In this document: positions 24,659 to 36,001 of the stretch, one piece after another
Position numbering within the stretch: the stretch's first letter is position 1
How the letters are laid out: the number at the start of each line of letters is the position of its first letter
Assembly: GCA_022497155.1 (NCBI GenBank)
Contig: MU385729.1
Span: 496,001 to 560,000 of the forward strand
Length of the DNA stretch: 64,000 bases
DNA from: Whalleya microplaca
Lineage: Eukaryota > Ascomycota > Sordariomycetes > Xylariales > Xylariaceae
Direction: 5' to 3'
The notes under the pieces: model-generated
Database searches by the model: none
The model's input: the letters and a program-made list of their open reading frames with translations, nothing else
What the model was told of the DNA's origin: nothing
Translations under genes and position numbers: made by a program

Positions 24659-26393
24659 TCACGTGGATGCCGATTGCGCCATAAGTGCAGCCCCAACACT
24701 TGACCCATCTTTTGCAATTCCTATTCTAATCAAGTCTCCTCCTTCTCCGAATATTTCTCGAAGTGTTGCCCGGATTTCTGTTTGGAAGGTTGGGTGAAAC
24801 TCAACCAAAGATCCGTCTACTCCGATGTCAATGATGTCTTCCTTTGTATTTGCAGACTTCTCAGATAAGAGCAGGGATGGTGATGAATTAGATGTGATTA
24901 TTGTTCGAGACGATCGTTGGAAGCCCAAGAATTTCAAAAGTCGACGTATAAGTAAGCGCGATCGAGCGCTAAAATGCGAATAGTTAGAGCTGTTTCGTCG
25001 GGTTGACGATTTCAACTGCTGTTCTTGGGCCGCAACTTTTACTGATTTGAGTTCACTGCTGAATTCGGCCCCAAAGCCCTGCATTCGACCAGATTGTACT
25101 ATTATAGCCGCGATCGCTGCCCCAGATAGTCGTGCACTTCTCTGCGAGATAGCCGACGCGATAGTCCGAAGAACGCGGGTGTCGTCGAGGGACATGTTCA
25201 GAGCCTTGAGGGAAATTGCTGCTCCTTGCCTTGCATTTTCTAAACTTCCACTATCATCTTCTGCAAGGACGGATAGGAGCGAGCTGGGTACTCCTTCCTG
25301 TGTGAACAAAGGAGAGCTTGGGCCCATGGTCATATCGAATAGGTCTTCATTCAATAGTTGAATCAAGATCAGCCGAAACAATTCTCCCAGATAAAGACCA
25401 GATACCCTTTTTTCCATCATTTGCTTCCCTTGATCCTTCGAGTTCATATCTAGAAGGTCATCATATATGGTTGTAGGCAACACTGCCATATCGTCGTCGA
25501 AGCAACCCCACTCTGTGTTAATAACCATCAAGTCCTTATGCGAACAATTTTGAAATTGTCCTCGGTTATGTAGTCTCCGAATGTTCGATAGTCGCTCCAC
25601 GTACGCAGCATTTGTCCCAGTCCCGAAGATTGCACCCATTAAGGTGGACGATCTCCCTAGTGACGTGTAAGATCTGGCCATCAGCGTTCCAACGCTATCA
25701 TTCGCAAGTGCAGTAACACAAACTGGTAAAGTAAGTTCATCTATGGCTTCTTGCAGCATGACACATGGATCGCAGCCTAATGCAGACGGAATATCCCATC
25801 CCTTGTCCCAATGAAGAAGGCTTCCTCGTGCAAGAGATTCTTGATGACATGTGAAGCTAAAGGTAAACCCTAGTTTCAAATGATTGTACCTTCTCACGCT
25901 CTGGTGTTCCGATTTTTTTCCTTTGTTGGTGGTCACATCTCTTAGATGGTATAATTCCGGCCTGTTGTTGATGAAATCTCCTATTTTCTCCGCAATGAAC
26001 CTGAAAAGGGGTTGATAGCTTGGATTTACTCTCAACTCTAGCGGCACCAAGTGTTTAGACTGCACTAGGCTGTAGGTTGAGTCCCCATGCAATTCAATCG
26101 AGCAGACTCTACAATTGGTACCTCCTAGGTCGACAGCTAAGAACACACCTTTTTCAGTCCCATCTGGGATTTTAGTCACGAAAGATGGAATTTGACTTGG
26201 CCCATCATGTGTCAATGCATCTTCTGCAACGTCATTAGCTTGACTATCTCAAGCTTCTGGGGACGTACCTACTCATATGCGCAACAAAATGTTCTGTCAA
26301 CTTGCGAACTTGTTCATGATCGACCTCAAACTGGCCAGCTATCTGTTCACTACGGGCAACCAAACTAGAAGCCCTGGCCGACCGTCGTGCCAT
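24659..26393 (-). CDS. Atypical hexokinase-family protein
   Basis: Exons 26393..26273 and 26223..24659; 561 aa. Motifs in order: phosphate-1 loop LAVDLGGTNCRV (about residue 70), LGFTFSFTCHQ (about 157, Pro of the usual FSFP replaced by Thr), sugar-binding/catalytic ALANDSVGTLMA (about 211, Asp kept), IFGTGTNAAYVE, INTEWGCFDD and SGLYLGELFRL. Near the C-terminus, before the adenosine-side motif VDGSLVEFHPTFQ, there is an insertion of about 70 residues rich in Ser/Arg/Lys (after SGRMQGFGAEF). Departures from the sugar-site consensus and the insertion suggest a regulatory, low-activity or different-substrate member, as known for HxkC/XprF-type fungal hexokinases; I cannot decide which. It shares a 949-bp upstream region with a divergent Zn2Cys6 regulator. 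Confidence 0.87.
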
Positions 26394-27342
26394 GAGCAAT
26401 GGAGGGAATCTCTAGGAGTATCGAGATATCATAATACTTAGTCGTCGCGGGCGGAATCAATACTAGAAGCGACATGGTAGGTCTTCCGGAAAGCAGAACA
26501 TATTAGACAGCACGTTCAATCTCTGCGATGAATTATACATGGACTAATCATGAGTGAATTACTTGCGTCCGGTAAGCCGGCGTACTTGCCGTTCTTTATT
26601 TTTAGATATACCTACTCAGTATGGAGCGACTGATTGCCCTTTAGTATTTACTCACTGCCGAGGCATGCGACCATATCTGTCGCTGAAAGCTGGTTCTTTC
26701 TTGGTATTTCATGTAATTCGGCAATGTTCCCGAAGATTGCCGGAATCTGTAGAGTTCTAACTAGGTCTTCATGCTTAAACGGCATAAAACCGGTAAAATA
26801 ATGCCTAGAGGCAGTTCAATACTTCCAAGGTTCCAGGGCTGCAGCAGGTACAAAGATACATATGACATTAAACGTGGTAGTTATGTAACTGGCTCAGTAT
26901 TGAGCCCCCCGAAACACTCCGCATCACGTGCTAGCCTTGTAGCGTACCAGGAACCGCGGTGGTAATTGTAATTCAACAAAGACAACAGCTCGTTAACGAT
27001 ACCACTAGCGTCTCCACTACCTCATGTTATCTCGTTGCTCCTATGTGCTTAATGTAACCGCTACTGTGTTGTAGATAGATATCAGACCCGTACTACTCCA
27101 TTGTGGGGAAGCAATTCTAATCAGTACCACAAGCTTTCTTCGAACACAGGAAAAGGCCAATCTATCTAGGTATTACACATAGTCTAGAATTGTTCAGCGA
27201 CGCCGCTGATGATACCGTTCATCGCAGCGCTACCCATTCTATCGAGCAGACCCTGATTCACAATCCACTGTTTGGATCAATCTGATTTGTTCTCTTGGTC
27301 CTGTTGGCTATCGTTTTGCTCGCTTAGCACTTAGCATTGATA
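26394..27342. other. Shared upstream region of hexokinase and Zn2Cys6 genes
   Basis: No gene seen. It must contain the promoters of two divergent genes. Confidence 0.5.
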
Positions 27343-29240
27343 ATGTCTAATGTGTTGAATAAGGCGCACCGGGCTAGAACAGTAGGCGATGAAGAAACTT
27401 CAAGAAATGATAACCTAGCTGAGCATAAGGCTCGTAAAGCATGCAGTCAGTGTCCCCGTCAGGTGAAATTAGGGTAAGACAGGCATCGCTCACAAATAGA
27501 CAACAGTAAACTGTCGCAAACAGAAGATGAAATGTAGAATTGAAAACGGAAACACGTGTCGACGTTGTCAGCGAAGTGGTGTTCGATGTATTTTCGTACC
27601 CCGAGCGAACGCTGCAGTCCTGCCCGAACCCGTAGCAGATTCAAATCAAATTAAGTTTAATAGAGATGTACTTCGAAGGCTCAATAGCATCGAAACCCAT
27701 CTTGGTCTTCTCGAGCCAGAAAACCCTGCCGAAGTCAGGGAGTCTCCAAGCACAGATGTGGTGCTTCAGGAAGACTCACCAGAGGATATTGGCCTGAGGC
27801 CCCTTTGGGAAGCTGCTAGTTGTCTCGAGAACATGTGTCCCAGCTCAATTGAGCCCAGCATATGGCAGAAGAGTACAATTAAACACCTATGGCTTACGTA
27901 TGTTACACCTAGCAAATACTGGCATTAGATTCTGACTCCTTCGAAGGTTTCACGAAAGGATGCCTGGTCTTCACTTTTTACCTCAGAAACAAACCTTCTC
28001 ATCGCCTCGACCTCTACTCCTGGCGTCTATTCTCTACTGTTCAAGCGCACGCGGTCCGCCTGATATGGCCGAAATAGCGCCACAGTATTTCTCTGTATTA
28101 TGCAATGCGATAGCCCAACTAAGCATCCCGAATAGTGAGATCGGTCGACCACCAGAGAATCCACAGTTAGCTGAAGAATGGGCTTTCCAGACTGTGCTTG
28201 GAATTATATTAGCTGGGCTCCTGACAGAGGCCAACATTCGGGAAACGGGTATTTGGATCTCGATTGCCTACCGCTTGATCCTTGAACACTGCCCACCACA
28301 TATCGATGAAAGATCTAGGGAGTGGCGCAAACTCTTTATTGGCACGCAAATCATTGATCTTGAACATGCTTCGCTTCACCTTACTTGTCCCGTGATCCCT
28401 ATTGAACCAGCCCTTCAAGCTCTGCAGACATCCAGTAGAGATCAACTCTATCGACTATCCCGTATGATGCATACGGGCCTCACCCATTTTACGGGACGCG
28501 GTCTTCCCACCATCTGGTCCTGTTTTACGAGTAGTCCACCCGAACCAAGCTGCACAGCCTACTCATTCACAGCTGTCGATGCCGCTGTCATCCGTGACTG
28601 GGCGAGACAGCTTGATGACTGGCTAGCAGAGTTTAGCAGTGGCGTCGATGATACAGACACAGATCGAACAACAGTATTCCGCCAATATGTACTACATCGA
28701 CTCGTAGTCTTAAGCATTTACCATCCCGCTAGGGGCAGTCTTTATTCGAGCACGACCACTCCAAGAGAGCGACACGAATTATTACTTTCCGCCCGTGCTA
28801 CTATTAGACTTCATTTGAATGACAGCTCAATATGGTCAAATTGGGATCTCGTCATGATCACTTGGGCCGCGCTAATTGTAATACAGGGGGTGGAAGGAGG
28901 CTCAGGAGAACCAGATGGTAAGACTCGAAGCCCATGCCCAAAGGTATCGAGACGAGGCTAAATATCACCAGATTTGAGAAACATTCGCATCCACTTAGAA
29001 ATGCTAAAGCAAACAAGTGAACCTAAGCCAAGTTTGCGAGATAAACTCATCACTCGTCTCGAGCAAAGCCTTCAGGGCGTCCAAATTCCCAGCCCATCGG
29101 CCTTAGACACATCCATGAGTACCCAAGATACATGTATCAGTCCGGATCTGGAATACTCTTGGCAGATTTTTGATCGTTCCATCCTTCAGCAGATGACGTA
29201 CCCGGATTGGCCTGATTCTACACAGCTGCCACCTATCTAG
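27343..29240 (+). CDS. Zn2Cys6 fungal transcription factor
   Basis: Exons 27343..27462, 27524..27897, 27947..28917 and 28972..29240; 577 aa. The first junction falls inside the zinc cluster, giving KACSQCPRQ|KMKCRIENG with spacing C-x2-C-x6-C-x7-C-x2-C-x6-C at about residues 34-60. A short linker and coiled segment (VLRRLNSIETHLGLLE) follow. The middle domain (FHERMPGLHFLPQK, LLASILYCSSARG, CPPHIDERSREWRKLFIG) matches fungal Zn2Cys6 regulators with a middle homology region. Junctions 2 and 3 restore frame and sense (HLWLT|FHERM and GEPD|DLRNIRIH). Divergent orientation next to the hexokinase-like gene suggests, without proof, a link to sugar response. Confidence 0.87.
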
Positions 29241-29787
29241 TGAAATCTCGTTCGATGCAGGTTGAATTGGCCAATCAACTGTGAATGGGAAGAATTTGCA
29301 CGTTATACCGTGCGATCAGGTGTTCAGTCCATCTCCAATATTGGTGTTCCGAATAGCCTTTAAGCTAGGGTCATCAGTGGTGAGAATAGGGAGATCATGC
29401 TCAAACGTTTCAGTCTCTGTGGATTGAACACCTTGTTCGTGGGGACCTCGATGCTCTTAAAGCATCGATTCCAGGTTAGCCGAAGGGGTGCTCTCCATCA
29501 GCTGAAAAGAGAACTTGCCTCAACATCCCTAAATTGCAACTCAAGAATGGGTCTTCATCGACAATAAGGATACTTTGGCTTGTGTAAGATGCACGTGAGG
29601 ACTTTAATGAACCCTGTATATTTCGGTCTATGGTGTCGACTAAGGAAGCTTAGACCACACTACATACAATCGAGGGGCACACCGCTGTTTCTATAGGTAA
29701 AATTCGTAACAGGCAGTGCATTTGGGAGGTTTGAGCATTTCGTTAATTAAATGCCACCAACTTCTACATGAACTTCTTGAGTCTACC
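29241..29787. other. Intergenic region, no gene seen
   Basis: Upstream region of the MYND gene. Nothing recognised. Confidence 0.5.
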
Positions 29788-30487
29788 ATGACGTCTGAGA
29801 TACCCACAAAGTGCGATGTTTGCGGCAAGGGCAAAGCAGATGGTGTCGATGTCCAGTGCTGCGGTCGGTGCAAGTCGCGTGTATTTTGTGGTGAGGACTC
29901 TCTGGTTCCACACATATGACTAACATACTGATATACATGATGGACTAGGCGTCGACTGCCAGCGCGCAGACTGGCCCTCTCACAAAGCAGCTTGCAAGGC
30001 AAAGGTCGCAGAGATCGCTGCAAGAAACAAAAAATGGTATGACTCACACCGAGCGTGTCGAGATGGAACGAGTCACTTTGGTGACCTAGAATTCATTACA
30101 TGGGAGGGCTTCGAGGATGGCCAGCGTCTGGGCTGGGGCGCCTGTGTAGTTTCGGAGACGGCGTATCTAAAGCGCAAGTTCGAGGAAGAGTACGCATCCG
30201 ACTACTCCAAGATGTATAGATACTGGCCACAGGGATTCCGGTGGACTTGCTGCGGCACCGCTGGTGATCAGAAATTTGGATGCGACCACCATGGCACCGG
30301 ACCGAGCCCTTGTCAGTGTGATTTCTGCCATATGGGCAAACCTCTTCCAGACAGTATCTACCAAAAAGACAGCGTACATCGCAAGGGTTTGCAACTCCCT
30401 CGTGGGCCGGATATCCGCTCGTTCGATCCATCAAGCGCAGCTGTTGCTGATATTGCCCGCAGTTTTCTTGGAATGCCTGGTCATTGA
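29788..30487 (+). CDS. MYND zinc-finger protein
   Basis: Exons 29788..29890 and 29949..30487; 213 aa. The MYND finger spans residues 9-50 with all eight ligands (C9, C12, C24, C28, C34, C38, H46, C50), the splice falling inside it (VFC|GVDCQRADWPSHK). The C-terminal half has a second metal-site-like block, FRWTCCGTAG..KFGCDHHGTG..PCQCDFC, seen in other fungal proteins of unknown role, ending near LQLPRGPDIRSFDPS. MYND fingers mediate protein binding. There is no SET domain, so it is not a methyltransferase. Function unknown. Confidence 0.85.
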
Positions 30488-31258
30488 TGAAAGGGTGTAA
30501 TGTATGGGGCAAGTACCGCCCTTTTCTTGTTCAAGATGTCCCATATGGATTCGCTAGAGGATACTCAGGATTAATGGATGCCGGGCTATAGACCATTATG
30601 TTGCATCCTCTAGCCGAAGCAATCAACATGTAACATGAAATGATCTGTGTCATTTATACATGGTCTAGGAGAATGAACCATGTCTATTACTGCTCTCCCA
30701 ACGCGTTCATTGAAAGTGTCGCTGATGCGGTCTTCCAAAGCTGTGGGGCTTGACCCTTGAAAATCAATTATCAGGACCTAAGCCAATGTAGTATCTTTGC
30801 ACTTTGCTCATGTCCAGTGAGACCAAAAGATGTGAAGAGGTGTTGGGGAAACAGACGAGGGCAGCTTTTTGAAATATAGCAGATAGTATCTTGATCTTGG
30901 ATCTAAATGTCTAGTGGACGAGGGAATAGATGAAGCGCTATTCTGAGATAAAATATCAAGATAATTGGCATGGCACATTGGTCTAGCCGTAATACTTTAT
31001 CCAGTGTATATTGTTGTTTCTAATCATCATCCATGAGACATTTGGAGAATATTCATGACTTTCTTACCAATTAACCCCTTAATTACGCTTACATAGACCC
31101 ACCACGAGCCCCAGTACTGTTAAGCCTGATGTTAGTCGTAGACCTGTAGCCCAAGCTCTTCCCCAAACTAAGACTCGTTGCGCATAGTAATTGAGGATTG
31201 GATAGTTCCCCAGGGGCTAAGTTATTATGGACTCCAGGCAAACAAACCGAAGTCTTCC
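30488..31258. other. Intergenic region before the first MITE
   Basis: AT-rich with short frames only; no gene recognised. Confidence 0.5.
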
Positions 31259-31383
31259 AAAAAAAGCGACGTGGCAGGTTAAAATCACTGTGAAATTTCA
31301 AGCTAAACTAGATACAGTTAATAGACTAGGTACGTGCACCGCAGTACTTGATTCTAACAAACACAAGTAGCTTTTCTATCAGC

Positions 31384-31425
31384 CTCGCATCTGTCGGCCT
31401 CGCATCTATCGGTCGGCCTCGCATT
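31384..31425 (+). repeat. Three short direct repeats of GCCTCGCAT
   Basis: Three copies of GCCTCGCAT separated by 6-9 bases (the last two preceded by TCG) inside element A. They may be subterminal transposase-binding repeats or simple local duplications. Confidence 0.6.
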
Positions 31426-31504
31426 AGAATTTAACCTCTCACGCAATAATAGATATTGAAGCTATCGTACCTAATAGCTGAAGTTGATAATTTTCACATT
31501 ATTA

Positions 31505-31534
31505 ATAAGATAAGATAAGATAAGATAAGATAAG
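31505..31534 (+). repeat. (ATAAG)6 microsatellite
   Basis: Six perfect copies of ATAAG inside element A, followed by a GCGCGCGC run. The units contain GATAA, the core of GATA-factor sites, but simple-repeat origin is more likely. Confidence 0.9.
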
Positions 31535-31737
31535 GAGGCGCGCGCGCTTGAATTTTGTTGCAATCTTGAAGTTGAAGCTCACTGAGTATTGTGGTGTTGG
31601 CTGTTGAACTTGAAGGTCTGCAGCAGTTTGAATTACTGTACCAGAGTTCAGAATATAGGGTATATACATCCATCTACTAATAGTAAGTACCGCGGGGTAG
31701 GTACCTGGTCTATCTAACCACATGTGGTTAAGGTAAA

Positions 31738-31779
31738 AATTTCACAGTGATTTTAACCAATTTCACAGTGATTTTAACC
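31738..31779 (+). repeat. Two 21-bp tandem units in the right end of element A
   Basis: Two identical copies of AATTTCACAGTGATTTTAACC head to tail; one inverted copy lies in the left end at about 31279-31299. The duplication of only one terminus is unusual. Confidence 0.9.
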
Positions 31780-31853
31780 ACGTCGAAAAAAAGACAGTGC
31801 ATCGTCATATACATAGGAATAATAACTTTTTACTTCAACTCCGAGTTAATATA

Positions 31854-32639
31854 GACATTTGTTATTTCAATAGTACCCCACTTTCAATAGTATACAAGTT
31901 ACCTGCAGAAAAGCTTACCGCCTACCTAACAAGGTAATCAGAGACAATTAAAAACTAATTGCCAATAGCCTCCGATAGCCTCCTTTTGTTATATAAGCCT
32001 CTAGCAGTAGGATAGTTACCATTATACTGTATTTTACAAGAATCAGTCAATTTACTAGCTACCTGTTCAGTTACTTATAGCCCCTGGTCTCCCTGATGCT
32101 GCCGCTGCTGCTTCTGACTAACAGCTATCATACCCCATTAAAGGCCTGACAGCTGGTATCGTACGTTAATCCCTTTAACGTTAAGGCTTTACGGCCTCTG
32201 CCTCTACTACGCTAAAGTCCTACAACCTAGCCTTAACCTCTGACTCCTTATAGAATGCCTCCTTATAAAATACCGCGGCCTGATTATTTGTTAGGCCTGC
32301 AGCCATACGCAGCCATACACACTCTCTGTGGCTGCGCCACAGGTGTGGTGTGGCTGAGGAGGTGGCACAGCCACCTCTCTCCTTATATAGCTATAGCTTC
32401 ACTTACGCACACATAGCTTAGATCATCAATCATACACATTCAGACCTCACATTATTAAAGGCGCTACTAAAAGTATATAGTTGGAGGTATATAGTTAAAG
32501 GTATATTAGTTAAAGGTATAGGTATTAGTAAGTTAGTAGAAGGGGTGTAGCAGAATACCCGATTAGGCAAGCGGTGAATTATTTTCGCAGGTATTTGGTA
32601 TACTATTGAAAGTGGGGTACTATTAAAATAACAAATGTC
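31854..32639. mobile_element. Non-autonomous hAT-like MITE (element B, 786 bp)
   Basis: The left end from 31854 and the right end (reverse complement from 32639) match over 42 bp with one mismatch: GACATTTGTTATTT, then C or T, then AATAGTACCCCACTTTCAAT and onward. Similarity continues more weakly to about 55 bp. A perfect 8-bp direct repeat TTAATATA flanks it at 31846-31853 and 32640-32647. The terminal repeats are inverted and the flanks direct, which is the signature of transposition. No open frame of meaningful length is inside. The interior has short palindromes (for example GTGGCTGCGCCAC and GGTGGCACAGCCACC near 32327-32375). The near-identity of the ends suggests a fairly recent insertion. 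It ends about 145 bp beyond the stop codon of the permease gene. Confidence 0.88.
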
Positions 32640-32791
32640 TTAATATAATATAATCAAAGCTTTGTATTTCGTATGAATAGTTGTATGTTCTGTTTCATCT
32701 ATATCTTGCATACTCATGTGTTGCTCAATCATGTCATTTATATGATCGGCTAGTACTCATTGATAAACTACATAAGAATATAAATATTGTT

Positions 32792-34642
32792 TCATTCCTC
32801 CTTTGCTTGCGCAATCTTCTGCTTGTAGCTCTTCCGAGCTACGAACCACCAAGCAATAATCAAGAATGGTAGTGCGCCGACAACAACACAAGTATAGTTC
32901 ATATTACTTAATTTACGTTAAGTCAGCATTTGATAAGCATAGAGGCATTGGAGTAAGTATATTAGGGAAGAAAGAGACTTTGAAGTCTTGTGGGTTTGTT
33001 CTTGAACAAAAATGTTCCTTCAGGGGCATAACTGGAAACGAAAAGCTCCTACTCACCTAGGTTCTACCGGCATACTGTATGGGAAGCTGAAGAATACGAT
33101 AGCAAAAGTCAACCAGCAGATAGTGATGCCATTAACTACCCAACCCAACTTTCCCATATAGAACGAGCCTTTGTGCATATTCTTGCGCCCTGTAAGCATG
33201 TTCGTAATGATAGGGATGAAGTAGGCAATGTTGTTGATCGTGACCGCAGCTCCCAGCATGCTGTTGAATGCGGTCGTCGAACCAAGGTACAAGCACCCAA
33301 GTGCGGCGATGATAACTGTGACTCCTAACTGGGCATTGAGAGGGACTCCAAATCGAGTGTTGACGCGAGCCCAGAATGGAGAGAAAGGCATAGCACCATC
33401 GCGAGCGAATGCCCAACAGACACGACTCGTTGACAGCTGAGATGAGACGACACAAGGCCCCAGGGCAATGAATAAGATGAATGTTAAGCCGAAGGCACCC
33501 CCTGCAGATTGCGTTGCTTGTCGGAAGAGCTCTGCGAGGGGCAAGCCAGTGCTCGTTTCAGCCAACGCGGCATAATCCTGTACACTAAACATTAGGGCAA
33601 TAAGGTAGGTAAGTCCAGTCCCAAAGGCGATTGTGAGGGTGATAGCGATAGCAAGGGGTGCGTTTCGCGATGGCTAGGGAAGGGTTAGCTGCAATTCTGA
33701 ATACGGCATTGTCTATCTTACGTTCGGCATCTCCTCTGTGATATGAGTGACCCCGTCAAGACCTCCAAGACTGTAAAGTGGATTGACTAGTCCCGTAATG
33801 AAGCAGATGACCTGGTTCTTCCAACCAGTATTGTTGATCCAGGTCTTGAAAACAAATTCGGTACTTTGGTGTGTTGGAGCGCAAGCTACCACTGTTACAA
33901 GTACGACAAACCATCCAATCTGTAGGTAAAATAGGGAGAACTTATTCAAAGCTGGGATCATTCTGTTGCCAAACATTACGATCATTGCCGTAATCAAGTT
34001 AAGGCCCTGATATATAATGAAAGTTTGCCACGTCTGCAACTCGAGATCAGGGTGGTAGAGCGCTATCAACGCAGCGAGAGTTTGCGCATATATCAAGTTT
34101 GTGGAAGCTGTGGTGAAGATCCCTGGTCTGGGATCAGTATCATATCGCGGTACGGGAGGAAATGTAAGTTGGAGGATGACATACATCCAAAACAGGTAAA
34201 CCACCCAGTGAGAAAGCTTAAAAATGCCATCATTCTGCGCGGCGCAACGGCAGCAATCCAATGGTACATACCACCCTCTGTTGGATAGCTGGAAACAAAC
34301 TCGGCCAAAGAGGCTCCCAGGAAGCATTGGAGGAAAGTCACGAGTATGAAGCCATATATAATCGCTCCTGGCCCACCAGCACTAATTTCGGTCACGATTC
34401 CCAAGCCAAGGCCTGTCCAGGAGATCGTCGTCGTTGATGCAAGACCTATCAATGATAAGATTGTGAAATGCCGTTTGAGTTCTTGCGTGTGGCCTTCACT
34501 TCATCAGCATGCTGTAAGAAGCAGACATTCATCCAAACCCCTTACCCATCTGGGCCAGACGCAGCTCGTCAGCATCTAACACCCTTTTCTCCTCGGTCAC
34601 TTGCAGACTGGTGTCGTTCTTGCGAATTAATGAATCCCCCAT
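32792..34642 (-). CDS. APC-superfamily amino acid/GABA permease
   Basis: Five exons: 34642..34546, 34493..34185, 34122..33722, 33673..33057, 32906..32792; 512 aa. The family opening MGHTQELKRHFTILSLIGLASTT is split over the first junction (given in part), followed by TISWTGLGLGIVTEI. Other blocks are YPTEGGMYHWIAA, FGWIFTTASTNLIYAQ, GLDGVTHITEEMPNPSRNAP, and SQLSTSRVCWAFARDGAMPF. About 11-12 membrane helices are expected. The last exon (SNMNYTCVVVGALPFLIIAWWFVARKS) lies behind an unusually long 150-bp intron; its phase and sequence fit exactly. Plasma-membrane uptake of amino acids, GABA or choline is the usual role; the substrate cannot be told. Confidence 0.9.
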
Positions 34643-36001
34643 GATTACCCCAAGACGGTGTGACGTCCTTGCTTTTGGAATAATGCGAGGCTATCGAAAC
34701 TAATAAGTATGAGTTTCTTGATGATGAGTCTTACGATCTTATGTAAGATGACTACTAGAAGCTCGGGAGAAATGGGAACTTAGCAGTAATATAATCAATC
34801 TGTGACAATGTAGTAGGACTTCAAGTTTTCTATTTCGAAATCATCTAGAAGGAATTATCGTGCTGGCGCCCTGAGGCGAACATAGTTGCATTAGAGTGCT
34901 TATCATCGGCAAATTCGCCGGTTCGCCGGATATCGTCCTTTTGGACGCGATGCATTATTGGGTTCAGCCTAGCACCAACGCTAATTGATAGGCTCTCGTC
35001 CCATATTATGGGCCTATTGAGTGTGAATTCGTGACCTAAATAGCCTGATCTTTGCCTGAGGACCCAAACGGGGATCCCGAAACGGATAGTTGAACACCGG
35101 CTAACATCTGGGGTATTTGGGGACCAGCCTGTGGGGTGACAAGGGGTTAGACCGTGGACTGGTTGACTGAATGTACTATACATGATTATGACACGAACGT
35201 GATTTAGTTTCTCAGAAATGCCGGGCTAGGTAGGTACGTATGATTCACATTTTAGATGAAATTGTATTACAACCAATTAGCTAGCCAGTAATGTGCCTAT
35301 GAAGGTCATGAAGCTGTCAGATTTAAGTAGTCCAAAATGAGTATCATATCTGTCCCGTATTCGGGGTTCGAGTACGGAATATGAGCCTTGACTATATAAA
35401 AAAACCTACATTTCATTGCTAACTGCATGCTGCCAGTCGCTATGTTACCACAGGTCTATGTGTGTTATTTGTATGGTCAGTGGCAACCATTCTTGTGTTC
35501 CCCATGCATCTAGAGTTACTATAATTCGATTCTAAGGTATCGGGATCTCGGATAAACAAGATGGGGGAATCCTGAAGCATGAACGGGGGTTCCGACCTAT
35601 ACGCACTCCATTGTAATTTGAGAGTATTCGTTGTGGATTGATACCAACAAGGATGGACGTGTGGCTATACTGGTAATTTGGCGCCGTCCTAACATCATGC
35701 CCCTGAGATCATGTCTGGTGCCAATCTCCATGCGTGCTCTGGGAAGCAAGAAGACCAAAATGAAAATATAGTGAAAGAGAGGTAGAGGGAAGTCTGCATA
35801 ACAACCCTCGGTAGAAGTGTTAAAGAAACAGTGTACGTTGTTTGCTGAGTCGCATGGTCGTCTCTCATTTCGTTTGATACGTACTGACTCATCATTAAGC
35901 ATAAGAGACAACCAACTAGGACATAGTGTGTTACGAAAGAAACAAACAGAAAGCAAACACATACATATGACTGATTACCTACTGTCGCAAGAATCGAGCC
36001 C
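34643..36001. other. Intergenic region, no gene seen
   Basis: Upstream of the permease and of the next unknown gene. A 112-codon minus-strand frame at 34845-35183 has no family resemblance and is not called. Confidence 0.45.

Larger units (their letters stand above)
31267..31785. mobile_element. Non-autonomous hAT-like MITE (element A, 519 bp)
   Basis: The ends are inverted repeats. Both start CGACGTGG and then, after 0 or 4 bases, TTAAAATCACTGTGAAATT. The right end has the inner part twice, as two 21-bp tandem units at 31738-31779. The element is flanked by a perfect 8-bp direct repeat, AAAAAAAG, at 31259-31266 and 31786-31793, the duplication length of hAT-type transposons. No coding sequence is present, so it would need a transposase made elsewhere. 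Internal features are (ATAAG)6 and three short GCCTCGCAT repeats. Because the flanking repeat is A-rich, chance contributes more here than in element B. Confidence 0.75.

Noticed and set aside
31505..31534. Cluster of GATA-factor binding sites
   Set aside because: The GATAA cores come from a perfect ATAAG microsatellite inside a transposable element, so a regulatory role is unlikely.
34845..35183. 112-codon minus-strand frame
   Set aside because: No ATG-supported domain, random-looking composition, lies in a promoter region.
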